Shown here: positions 57,596 to 64,000 of the stretch, in pieces
Numbering within the stretch: the first letter of the stretch is position 1
Layout of the letters: each line of letters begins with the position of its first letter
Notes under the pieces: generated by a model
Told to the model about the DNA's origin: nothing
The model's input: only the letters and a program-made list of their open reading frames with translations
Database searches by the model: none
Made by a program: the position numbers and the translations under genes
DNA from: Streptomyces sp. AV19
GTDB lineage: Bacteria; Actinomycetota; Actinomycetes; Streptomycetales; Streptomycetaceae
NCBI RefSeq assembly: GCF_015999245.1
Contig: NZ_JAEAMR010000005.1
Coordinates: 1 to 64,000 of the forward strand
Direction: 5' to 3'
DNA: 64,000 nt

Positions 57596-60211
57596 ATGAC
57601 CATCCGCGACATCACCCGCACGGAAGCACACCGGCGCAGTGCCCTGCTCCACGTCCACGACTACGAGGTCGAACTCGACCTGTCCCGGGCGTACGACCGC
57701 GCGGCAGCCGACTTCACCACGCACACCACCATCCGCTTCCGCGCACAGGCCGGCGCCAGGACATTCGTCGACCTGGTGGCATCGCGGGTCCACGGCATCG
57801 AACTCAACGGCAACGCGCTCGATCCCGCCGCCTGTTACACCGGTGCCCGCATCCTGCTCGCCGACCTCGGCGACGACAACGAGCTGCGCGTCACGGCCGA
57901 TTGTTCCTACGCCGGCCCGGGCGAAGGACTCCAGCGCAGCTTCGACGTGGACGGATCGGTCCACCTCCACACCCAGTTCGAGGTGTGCGCGGCCCGCCGC
58001 GTCTTCGCCGTCTTCGACCAGCCGGACCTGAAGGCGCCGCTGCGCCTCACCGTCACCGCACCGAACCACTGGGAAGTCTTCTCCAACTCCCCGACCCCGA
58101 GCCCCCACCCGGTCGACGCGTCGACGGCCCGCTGGCGCTTCCCCGCCACGCCGCCGCTGCCGTCGTACGTCATGGCACTGGTCGCGGGCCCCTTCCAGGT
58201 GCACCGATCGCAGGTCACCCTGCGGGGCCGGTCGATACCGCTCGCCGTCGCGGCGCGTCCCTCCCGCCTCGACGCGTCCGACGCGGAGGAGATCCTCGAC
58301 GTGACCCGGCGGGGCATCGAGTACTTCTCCACGGCGTTCGGGCAGGACTACCCGTTCGCCAAGCACGACCAGATCGTCGTACCCGATCTCGTCCCCACCG
58401 CGATGGAGAACGCCGGCTGCGTGACCCTGAGCGAAGACCTGCTGTCCCGCTCGAAGGCGGCCGAAGCCCTCCGCGAACGCCGCGTCGAGACGGTCCTCCA
58501 CGAACTCGCGCACATGTGGTTCGGAAACCTGGTGACCATCAAGTGGTGGGACGACCTGTGGCTGAAGGAGGCGTTCGCCACCTACTGGGCCGTCACCGCC
58601 CGGGCCGGGACGACCGGCCGCCGCCCCGCCTGGGCCACCTTCGCCAACGGCAAGAAGGCCGCGGCTTACCAGCAGGACGAACTCCCCACGGCGCGACCGG
58701 TCTCCGCCGCCGTCCCCGACACCGCACGGGCCGCGACCACCTTCGACGGCATCTCCTACGCCAAGGGCGCCGCCGTGCTCCGGCAACTGGCCGCCTCCAT
58801 CGGACCCGAGGAGTTCCACGCGGGCATCCGGCGGTACTTCACCAGGCACCGCTGGGGCAACGCCGGCCTCGACGACTTCCTGGCCGCGATGTCGCACGGC
58901 CGCACGGACAACCTCGAGGAATGGTCGGCGCAGTGGTTCGAGACGCCGGGACACACGGTCCTGCGCGCCGATTTCGACCTCGATCCCGGCCTCGACGGGG
59001 ACGGCCGGTACACCCGCTTCGCCATCCGCCAGGAGTCCGGCACCGTCCCCACACCCTTGCGCGACCACCGCCTCGCCATCGGCTGTTACGACATGGTCGA
59101 CGGCCACCTGGTGCGAACCGGCCGCCTCGAAACCACCGTCACCGGCTCACGAACCGAGATACCCGGCATGCGCGGCAGGCGGCAGCCGGATCTCCTCCTG
59201 CTCAACGACGACGACCTGACCTACGCCCAGGGCCGGTTCGACGACCGGTCACTGACCACGCTGCGGCAGCACATCGGCGACCTGCCCGACCCGCTGGCCA
59301 GGGCCCTGTGCTGGGGAACCTGCTGGAACATGGCCTACAACGCCGAGTTCCCGGCCCGCGAATACGTACGGCTCGCACTCTCGGCGATCGACCGCGAACC
59401 GGACACGGGCATGCGCGAGCCGCTCCGACTCCGGGTCGCCGCCGCGGTGGAACGCCTCGTCCACCCGGACTGGCGCCCGGCCGGCCGACGGCTCCTGGCC
59501 GACACCGCCCACCGCCTGGCACTCGCCACGGACGCCGGATCCGACCACCAGCTCGGCTGGGTCCGCACCCTGGCCGACACCGCGGCCACCGGCGAACAGC
59601 TCACCTTCCTCTCCGACCTCCTCCACGGCATCCGGACGCTCCCCGAACTGGTCCTGGACGCGGGACTGCGCTGGACGCTGCTCCGCGCCCTGGTCGTCAA
59701 CGGGCACGCCGGCGCGGCCGAGATCCAGGACGAGCTGCGCCGCGACCAGACCCGCCAACTCCAGGCCCTGCGCACACGGGCGGCCCAGCCGGCCGCGGCG
59801 GCGAAGGAGGCGACCTGGCGGCGGCTGGTCGGCGACGACGAACTCACCCTTCCCGTGGTGACCGCTCTCGTCGGCGGCTTCCAGACGATTCCCGTCGGCA
59901 GGCACGACCTGCTGGACGGCTACGCGGCCCGCTACTTCGACGTCATCGGCGAATTGTGGGACAGACACCCGTACGGCGTCGCGCGCCAGATCGCCCATGG
60001 GCTCTACCCGAGGCTGCTCGTCGGCCGGCCGGTACTGGACCTCACCGAACGCTTCCTCGACCGCCCCGGCGTGGCTCCCGGCCTCCGCAAGATCGTCAGC
60101 AATGCGGGCGAGACCATGATCCGCTGTCTCAACGCCCAGGCGACGGACGCCCGTTCATCGGACACGACCCTTCCGGCGGCCATGGCTTCCGCGGCCGCGG
60201 CCACTGTGTAG
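57596..60211 (+). CDS. pepN: Aminopeptidase N (M1 family)
   Basis: 871 residues from ATG 57596. PTAMENAGCVT is the exopeptidase GAMEN motif with Thr for the first Gly. VLHELAHMWFGNLVTIKWWDDLWLKEAFATY is the HExxH zinc site with the second Glu 19 residues later. The C-terminal ERAP-like helical domain (residues about 540-860) is complete. Length and motifs match streptomycete PepN, a cytoplasmic enzyme removing N-terminal residues from peptides. Next to a SARP regulator it may process a peptide product, but a housekeeping-like role is equally likely. Confidence 0.92.
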   Translation: MTIRDITRTEAHRRSALLHVHDYEVELDLSRAYDRAAADFTTHTTIRFRAQAGARTFVDLVASRVHGIELNGNALDPAACYTGARILLADLGDDNELRVTADCSYAGPGEGLQRSFDVDGSVHLHTQFEVCAARRVFAVFDQPDLKAPLRLTVTAPNHWEVFSNSPTPSPHPVDASTARWRFPATPPLPSYVMALVAGPFQVHRSQVTLRGRSIPLAVAARPSRLDASDAEEILDVTRRGIEYFSTAFGQDYPFAKHDQIVVPDLVPTAMENAGCVTLSEDLLSRSKAAEALRERRVETVLHELAHMWFGNLVTIKWWDDLWLKEAFATYWAVTARAGTTGRRPAWATFANGKKAAAYQQDELPTARPVSAAVPDTARAATTFDGISYAKGAAVLRQLAASIGPEEFHAGIRRYFTRHRWGNAGLDDFLAAMSHGRTDNLEEWSAQWFETPGHTVLRADFDLDPGLDGDGRYTRFAIRQESGTVPTPLRDHRLAIGCYDMVDGHLVRTGRLETTVTGSRTEIPGMRGRRQPDLLLLNDDDLTYAQGRFDDRSLTTLRQHIGDLPDPLARALCWGTCWNMAYNAEFPAREYVRLALSAIDREPDTGMREPLRLRVAAAVERLVHPDWRPAGRRLLADTAHRLALATDAGSDHQLGWVRTLADTAATGEQLTFLSDLLHGIRTLPELVLDAGLRWTLLRALVVNGHAGAAEIQDELRRDQTRQLQALRTRAAQPAAAAKEATWRRLVGDDELTLPVVTALVGGFQTIPVGRHDLLDGYAARYFDVIGELWDRHPYGVARQIAHGLYPRLLVGRPVLDLTERFLDRPGVAPGLRKIVSNAGETMIRCLNAQATDARSSDTTLPAAMASAAAATV

Positions 60212-60240
60212 CCGCACATCTCACCAAGCGGACGCAGCGT

Positions 60241-60489
60241 GTGGACGGTGACCCGCAGCTCATCCACCGTGTCGTCCACCTGGCCGACCTCACCGCGGGC
60301 ACCGACGTCCGCTGCGCCATGGGCGTTCCCGACCCCCACTCCCTGGTGGGCCGGTTCGTACCGGACGCGGATCCGCATGTTCCCTCCCAGGGGCTCACGG
60401 CTGTCCATGACCGGGGGCGCGACGCGGGGAGGCCGGCTCAGAGTGCCCGCTCCTCCTCCGCAGGTGGGATCGGAAGCGATCACCGTTGA
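60241..60489 (+). other. Possible gene relic
   Basis: From 60241 a frame with strong third-position GC reads LIHRVVHLADLTAGTDVRCAM, then PDPHSLVGRFVPD, to a stop at 60489. It has no ribosome site and lies between convergent genes. It may be the remains of a small protein; no family is recognised. Confidence 0.3.
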
Positions 60490-60496
60490 GAAGACC

Positions 60497-62119
60497 TCAG
60501 TGGCTGACCACGCCGTCGTCCTCGGAAGCGGGTCGGCCATCGGCCCCGGAACGGGTGGTCTCCCCAGCCGGGCCTCGATCGTGGTTCGGCTCCTGCACCG
60601 GCCCCGCGGGCTTTCCGGCAGGACGCATGGCCATCACCAGTACAGCTGCTCCGGAGAGTGCGATGAGCATGATCCATACCGCGCCGACGTGCATCGCGTG
60701 AATGAACGCGTCATCGGCAGCGTGCGCAAGAGCGGGCCGGTGGGTCGCGGTGGCGACATGCCGGGCCTGTTCGGCGGAAACTCGCGCCCGGTCCTGCACC
60801 GGCCCGGGCACACCGCTCAGCGAGGGTTCGATCGCGCGCCGGTACACGATCGACATGATCGTGCCGCCAACCGCGATCCCGATCACGCTGCCGGTCTGTC
60901 GCACGGTGTTGGTGACGGCCGACCCGGCACCGGCCCGGTCCAGCGGCAGGGAGCCGATCAACGCTGCCGTCACCGGGCCGAGAACCATGCCGATCGAGAG
61001 GCCCTGGACCAACAACAGGATCTCGATCCAGAGGAGTGGGGTCTGAAGTCCGAACAACCCGTACGCGCCCATGGTCAGCGCCGCCACGGTGAGCGCCGGT
61101 GCAGTGATGGGGCGCAGCGACCAGCGGTGAACCAGACGCGCGCCGAGGGGCGCCCCCAGGATCGCACCGAGCGCGGTAGGGAGGCCGGCCAAGCCCGCCT
61201 CCATCGGCGAAAAGCCGCGTGCGCCCTGCAGGTAGAAGGCGTTGTAGAAGGTGACGGCGGCGATGGCGAAGAGGAGCAATCCGAGCGCTGCGTTGCCGCC
61301 ACCGAATGTACGTTGCGCGAGCAGCCGGGGATCGAAGCTGGGTGCCTTGATCCGCAGTTCGACGAGTACGAAAGCGGCCAGCAGGACCAGTCCGACGGCG
61401 ATCGGCGCCCAGACATCCGTACGGCTCCAGACGGCCACCTGCCCCGCATGGATCAGCCCGTAGGCCAATGCCGCGAGCCCGCTGATCGACAGCAACATCC
61501 CGGCCGGGTCCAGCGGCCGCGGGACGGGGCTGCGGAAATTCGGGACCAGCATGGCGATCCCGGCCAGCGCCAGTACCACGACCGGGACATTGACCAGAAA
61601 GACCGAGCCCCACCAGAAATGGTCGAGAAGCAATCCTGCCAATACCGGGCCTGCGGCCATTCCGACACCGGCGGATGTCGAGGAAATGGCGATCGCGGTT
61701 GCCCGCGCGGGGCCGGTGAAGGTCCACATGAGGATGGCCAAGTTGGCGGGCATGATCAGCGCGCTGCCCACTCCCATCGCGGCTCGGGCGGCAATCAGCT
61801 GGCCTGCGCCGCTTGCGTACGCCGCCCACACCGAGGCCCCGGCGAAGATCACCAATCCGGTTGCGAGCACGGTCCGGTGGCCGAAGCGATCACCCAGTGC
61901 GCCTGCGGTGAACATCAAGGTGGCGAAGGCCAGAGTGTACGAGCCTGTGGCCCATTGAAGCTCGGCCGGGCCGGCATCCAGCCCACGGTCCGGGTCCGCG
62001 AGGGTCTCCAGGGCGGTACTCAGGACGGTGTTGTCCAGCCAGATCAGCAGCGAGCACAACATGAGAACGGCAAGGATCAACTGCTGCCTGGACTTCGGCA
62101 ACGTTGGGGACGTGGTCAT
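60497..62119 (-). CDS. MFS drug exporter, 14-span DHA2 (EmrB/QacA-like)
   Basis: 540 residues from ATG 62119. QLILAVLMLCSLLIWLDNTVLSTAL is span 1 with the family Asp. LQWATGSYTLAFATLMFTAGALGDRFGHRTV holds the signature GxLGDRxGxR loop. About 14 hydrophobic spans follow. The cytoplasmic C-terminus is Asp/Gly/Arg-rich. Such proteins export drugs or secreted natural products by proton antiport. The upstream repeats with TTGACA suggest regulation at the promoter. It converges with the aminopeptidase gene. Confidence 0.9.
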   Translation of the reverse strand: MTTSPTLPKSRQQLILAVLMLCSLLIWLDNTVLSTALETLADPDRGLDAGPAELQWATGSYTLAFATLMFTAGALGDRFGHRTVLATGLVIFAGASVWAAYASGAGQLIAARAAMGVGSALIMPANLAILMWTFTGPARATAIAISSTSAGVGMAAGPVLAGLLLDHFWWGSVFLVNVPVVVLALAGIAMLVPNFRSPVPRPLDPAGMLLSISGLAALAYGLIHAGQVAVWSRTDVWAPIAVGLVLLAAFVLVELRIKAPSFDPRLLAQRTFGGGNAALGLLLFAIAAVTFYNAFYLQGARGFSPMEAGLAGLPTALGAILGAPLGARLVHRWSLRPITAPALTVAALTMGAYGLFGLQTPLLWIEILLLVQGLSIGMVLGPVTAALIGSLPLDRAGAGSAVTNTVRQTGSVIGIAVGGTIMSIVYRRAIEPSLSGVPGPVQDRARVSAEQARHVATATHRPALAHAADDAFIHAMHVGAVWIMLIALSGAAVLVMAMRPAGKPAGPVQEPNHDRGPAGETTRSGADGRPASEDDGVVSH

Positions 62120-62162
62120 GAATACCTTCGGGTGCGATCGGTGAAAACCTGACGCGACTGGA

Positions 62163-62190
62163 CCGTAGGCAATCGTCGCACCTCTGTCAA
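62163..62190 (-). promoter_or_regulatory. Promoter for MFS exporter
   Basis: On the minus strand TTGACA (62190-62185, inside the repeat) and TACGGT (complement of 62162-62167) are about 17 bases apart. The predicted start of transcription is about 35-40 bases before ATG 62119. The -35 box lies inside the first of three repeated motifs. Confidence 0.55.
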
Positions 62191-62336
62191 TTCCTGAGTG
62201 TCAGTCAACTGACCGCTGTTCCAGGAGAGTTGTGAGGGCATATTGCCGCGCCACTGTCAATTCTTGAACGCCCATGAACAATTCCGCTTTTGGTGAGTCG
62301 CCGGGGGCATATCTCCACGGCTCTGTCAAATTTTGA
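62184..62336. repeat. Three spaced repeats containing TTGACA
   Basis: CTGTCAATTCCTGA (62184-62197), CTGTCAATTCTTGA (62254-62267) and CTGTCAAATTTTGA (62323-62336) are spaced 70 and 69 bases apart. The second and third are also preceded by a shared GGGCATAT. On the minus strand each gives TTGACA. They may be three operators, or two decayed copies of the promoter. Confidence 0.7.
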
Positions 62337-62512
62337 GCTTGTTTTTCACCTCGATCGTTCATGAGCCTTGTCGGTTCGCTGACGAGGGGTGTGTTGGAGT
62401 GGTGCGGCCCAGGGCGCGTATCGGGCCGTGATCAATGGGTAGTTCGGGTGAGGCCTTGTCGGCGGCCGGCGTCTGGTGCCTGGTGTCGTACCCCACGGCT
62501 ATGGTCCGGGCT

Positions 62513-63109
62513 ATGACCGATGACCAGATACGGGCTGAACAGACCCTCATCGCCTGGGCGCGGATCGAGAGGTGGCTGAAGGAGCATGCCCCCCGCACCT
62601 TCCAGCGGTTGCCCGCGCCCGCGACGGAGGGCGAGCTCCGCTCGCTGGAGCAGGAGCTCGACTTGACGGTCCCGGCCGACGTGCGCGCCTTCTACCTGAT
62701 GCGCAACGGCACCGGACCCGCCTCGGATTTCGACTGGCCCACGTCCCATGACGCCCCCGAGCCGACCGGGTACTTCCTGCCCGACGGTGAGGGGATCGGC
62801 CCCCTGGAGAACCTGGGCACGTGGTTCGAGGGCCCGGTCGCGGCCGAGCGCCTGGACGACCAGCCAGGGCAGCGGTACCTACCTCTCACCACCATCGACC
62901 CGGACGGCTTCTACGGCACCTTCGTCGACTGCACCCCCGGCCGGGGGCACGGACTGCTCGGCAGCTACGCCGAGGCCGAATTCCCGAACCTGGGGGAGGC
63001 GACGTTCGCCACCTACCTGGCCGAGGTCGCCGACGCGCTGTGCGAGGGGCGGGGCTTCGGGGACGACACTGCGCCGCGCGTGATCGACGGACGCCTCGAC
63101 TGGCGGTAG
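62513..63109 (+). CDS. SMI1/KNR4-family protein
   Basis: 198 residues from ATG 62513; ATG 62501 is in frame. LPAPATEGELRSLEQELDLTVPADVRAFYLMRNG is the signature opening of the SMI1/KNR4 (SUKH) fold. YFLPDGEGIGPLENL and YLPLTTIDPDGFYGTFVDC follow, and FATYLAEVADAL ends the fold. SUKH proteins include immunity proteins for polymorphic toxins and many proteins of unknown role. No toxin gene is adjacent in the window, so an immunity role is not supported directly. Confidence 0.8.
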   Translation: MTDDQIRAEQTLIAWARIERWLKEHAPRTFQRLPAPATEGELRSLEQELDLTVPADVRAFYLMRNGTGPASDFDWPTSHDAPEPTGYFLPDGEGIGPLENLGTWFEGPVAAERLDDQPGQRYLPLTTIDPDGFYGTFVDCTPGRGHGLLGSYAEAEFPNLGEATFATYLAEVADALCEGRGFGDDTAPRVIDGRLDWR

Positions 63110-63114
63110 GCGGG

Positions 63115-63450
63115 TTGATCGCCTGGAGCCGGGCGATCCACCGCAAGCCCGCCGTGCCCGTACCGGACGAGCCCACCAGCGAGATGGACGCCCGCGGCGA
63201 GCACTTGATCTTCCAGGCCATGAAAGCCGCGGCCGCCGACCGAATCTCCATCGTCGGCACGCACCGGTCGGAGAACACAAAGATCGCGGACCGGATCGTC
63301 GTCATGGAACACAGCCGGATCACGGAAGCAGAAAACATTCAACCAACTCGCCACATCCACCAGGCCGTTGCTCTACGAATTGTCCCAGGACCGACAGAGG
63401 GAACGCACATTGACCACCCCACCACGACAAGCAAGAAGGAGGGACTGCCG
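63115..63450 (+). pseudogene. C-terminal fragment of ABC transporter ATPase
   Basis: The frame reads VPDEPTSEMDARGEHLIF (Walker B and D-loop), then ISIVGTHRSENTKIADRIVVMEHSRITEAE (H-loop His and the following strand). Walker A and the signature LSGGQ are absent, so this is a relic of an exporter-type ABC protein. Unusually it stays open and in frame into the next, probably intact ABC gene. Confidence 0.75.
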
Positions 63451-64000
63451 TTGACGGAAGCCGTGAGCATGTCCCCGGCCTCGGCCGGGCTGCCGGTCTT
63501 CGAGTACGACGACTACCGCAAAGCGATCAGCGACCAGATCACCCTGCGGCACATGGCCCGACGGCTGCCGTCCACCCTGGCCCGCGCGTTCCGGCTGGGA
63601 TGGACCGTGGACCGGGCCGCCGTGGTGTGGATGGTCGGATTCCAGGTCGTGGCGGCGGGATCGGCTGCCGCGGGGGTCGCCGCGATCTCGGCCGCACTCG
63701 GGCGCCTCCTCGCCCCCGGCGTGGTGCCCGACCGCATCCAGGCCGCCGTTCCGGCCATCCTCGTGGGGACGGCCATCGCCGGGTTCCGGGCGCTGGCCGG
63801 CCTCGCTTCGCGGGCGGCGGCGGCCCGGCTCGTACCGAAGGCCGCTCGTGAAGCGGACATGCAGCTGATCGAGGCGTGCCTGCGGATCGAGTACGACTCC
63901 TACGACCGGCCCAACTTCCGCACCGACTTCGAAGGAGCGGAACGGGGTTCGGACCACGTGGACATGGACGCCGACTCGGCGTGGGAGCACGTCGCCCTGG
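63451..64000 (+). CDS. ABC exporter, N-terminal part (runs off window)
   Basis: At least 183 residues from TTG 63451, chosen for the strong AAGGAGGG at 63436-63443. FEYDDYRKAISDQITLRHMARRLPSTLARAFRLGW is a typical cytoplasmic lead-in. Two membrane segments (AAVVWMVGFQVVAAGSAAAGVAAI and AAVPAILVGTAIAGFRALAGLA) follow, then AREADMQLIEACLRIEYDSYDRP, the first coupling helix region. The ATPase domain must lie beyond 64000. Exporters of this shape are common next to peptide natural-product genes; the relic before it is the same family. Confidence 0.7.
   Translation, partial: MTEAVSMSPASAGLPVFEYDDYRKAISDQITLRHMARRLPSTLARAFRLGWTVDRAAVVWMVGFQVVAAGSAAAGVAAISAALGRLLAPGVVPDRIQAAVPAILVGTAIAGFRALAGLASRAAAARLVPKAAREADMQLIEACLRIEYDSYDRPNFRTDFEGAERGSDHVDMDADSAWEHVAL

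Noticed and set aside
56881-60489. 1202-residue plus-strand open frame across the aminopeptidase
   Set aside because: Pro/Arg-rich out-of-frame shadow of pepN; only the short part after 60241 has independent coding bias and is listed as a possible relic.
62513-63109. SMI1-family protein as toxin immunity in a polymorphic toxin locus
   Set aside because: No toxin, secretion leader or second immunity gene is next to it; the family alone does not prove that role.

Overview
The window looks like Streptomyces or a very close relative. It is strongly GC-rich with GC-loaded third codon positions and frequent GTG/TTG starts. It also carries many short protein families that I know mainly from Streptomyces plasmids and chromosome arms (families I recall as DUF6233, DUF4913, DUF6668, DUF6247, SCO6880). 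It reads as accessory DNA, either a large plasmid or an integrated conjugative element with a patchwork right flank. I see no rRNA, tRNA or CRISPR. Family names rest on sequence recognition from memory, not on database searches.

Left part (1-13.4 kb): a plasmid-maintenance-like block. It holds a coiled-coil protein with a cluster of inverted repeats upstream, a possible two-gene toxin-antitoxin pair, a topoisomerase VI/Spo11-like protein, small plasmid proteins, a tyrosine recombinase and a primase-polymerase protein. An insertion sequence (9481-11086) sits against a Tn3-family transposase that has lost its C-terminal third.

13.4-20.3 kb: a compact divergent locus. One arm has four overlapping glycosyltransferase genes followed by a P-loop kinase and a zinc-finger protein. 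The other arm has an XRE-type regulator translationally coupled to a peptide deformylase, then an unknown gene. One of the glycosyltransferases resembles a protein I know from tailed phages. This is my main candidate for an undescribed system.

20.3-27.6 kb: a serine resolvase, a truncated DDE transposase with its partner gene, and a palindrome embedded in a promoter in front of an unknown gene. These are followed by a zeta-toxin operon and a zinc-ribbon/DEDDh exonuclease fusion.

27.7-43.3 kb: a mobilisation and type IV secretion module. A repeat-and-hairpin region (candidate oriT, 28361-28593) precedes MobC-like, relaxase and accessory genes. An opposing operon encodes a VirD4-like coupling protein, a VirB4-like ATPase, an SCO6880-family protein, VirB6-, VirB8- and VirB2-like membrane proteins and a DUF6668 protein. 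A short rightward operon adds an excisionase-like protein, a lytic transglycosylase/NlpC protein and a lipoprotein. The module ends abruptly at about 43341, where a plasmid gene is joined to the last part of a modular polyketide synthase.

43.3-64 kb: flanking DNA with several broken genes. It contains a Ski2-like helicase, a LysR/VOC divergent pair, an FAD oxidoreductase, a decayed aminotransferase/PhzF/acyltransferase/peptide-binding-protein region, an AfsR/SARP regulator with a triple 11-base repeat upstream, an M1 aminopeptidase, an MFS exporter with three upstream repeats, an SMI1-family protein, and an ABC transporter gene running off the right edge.
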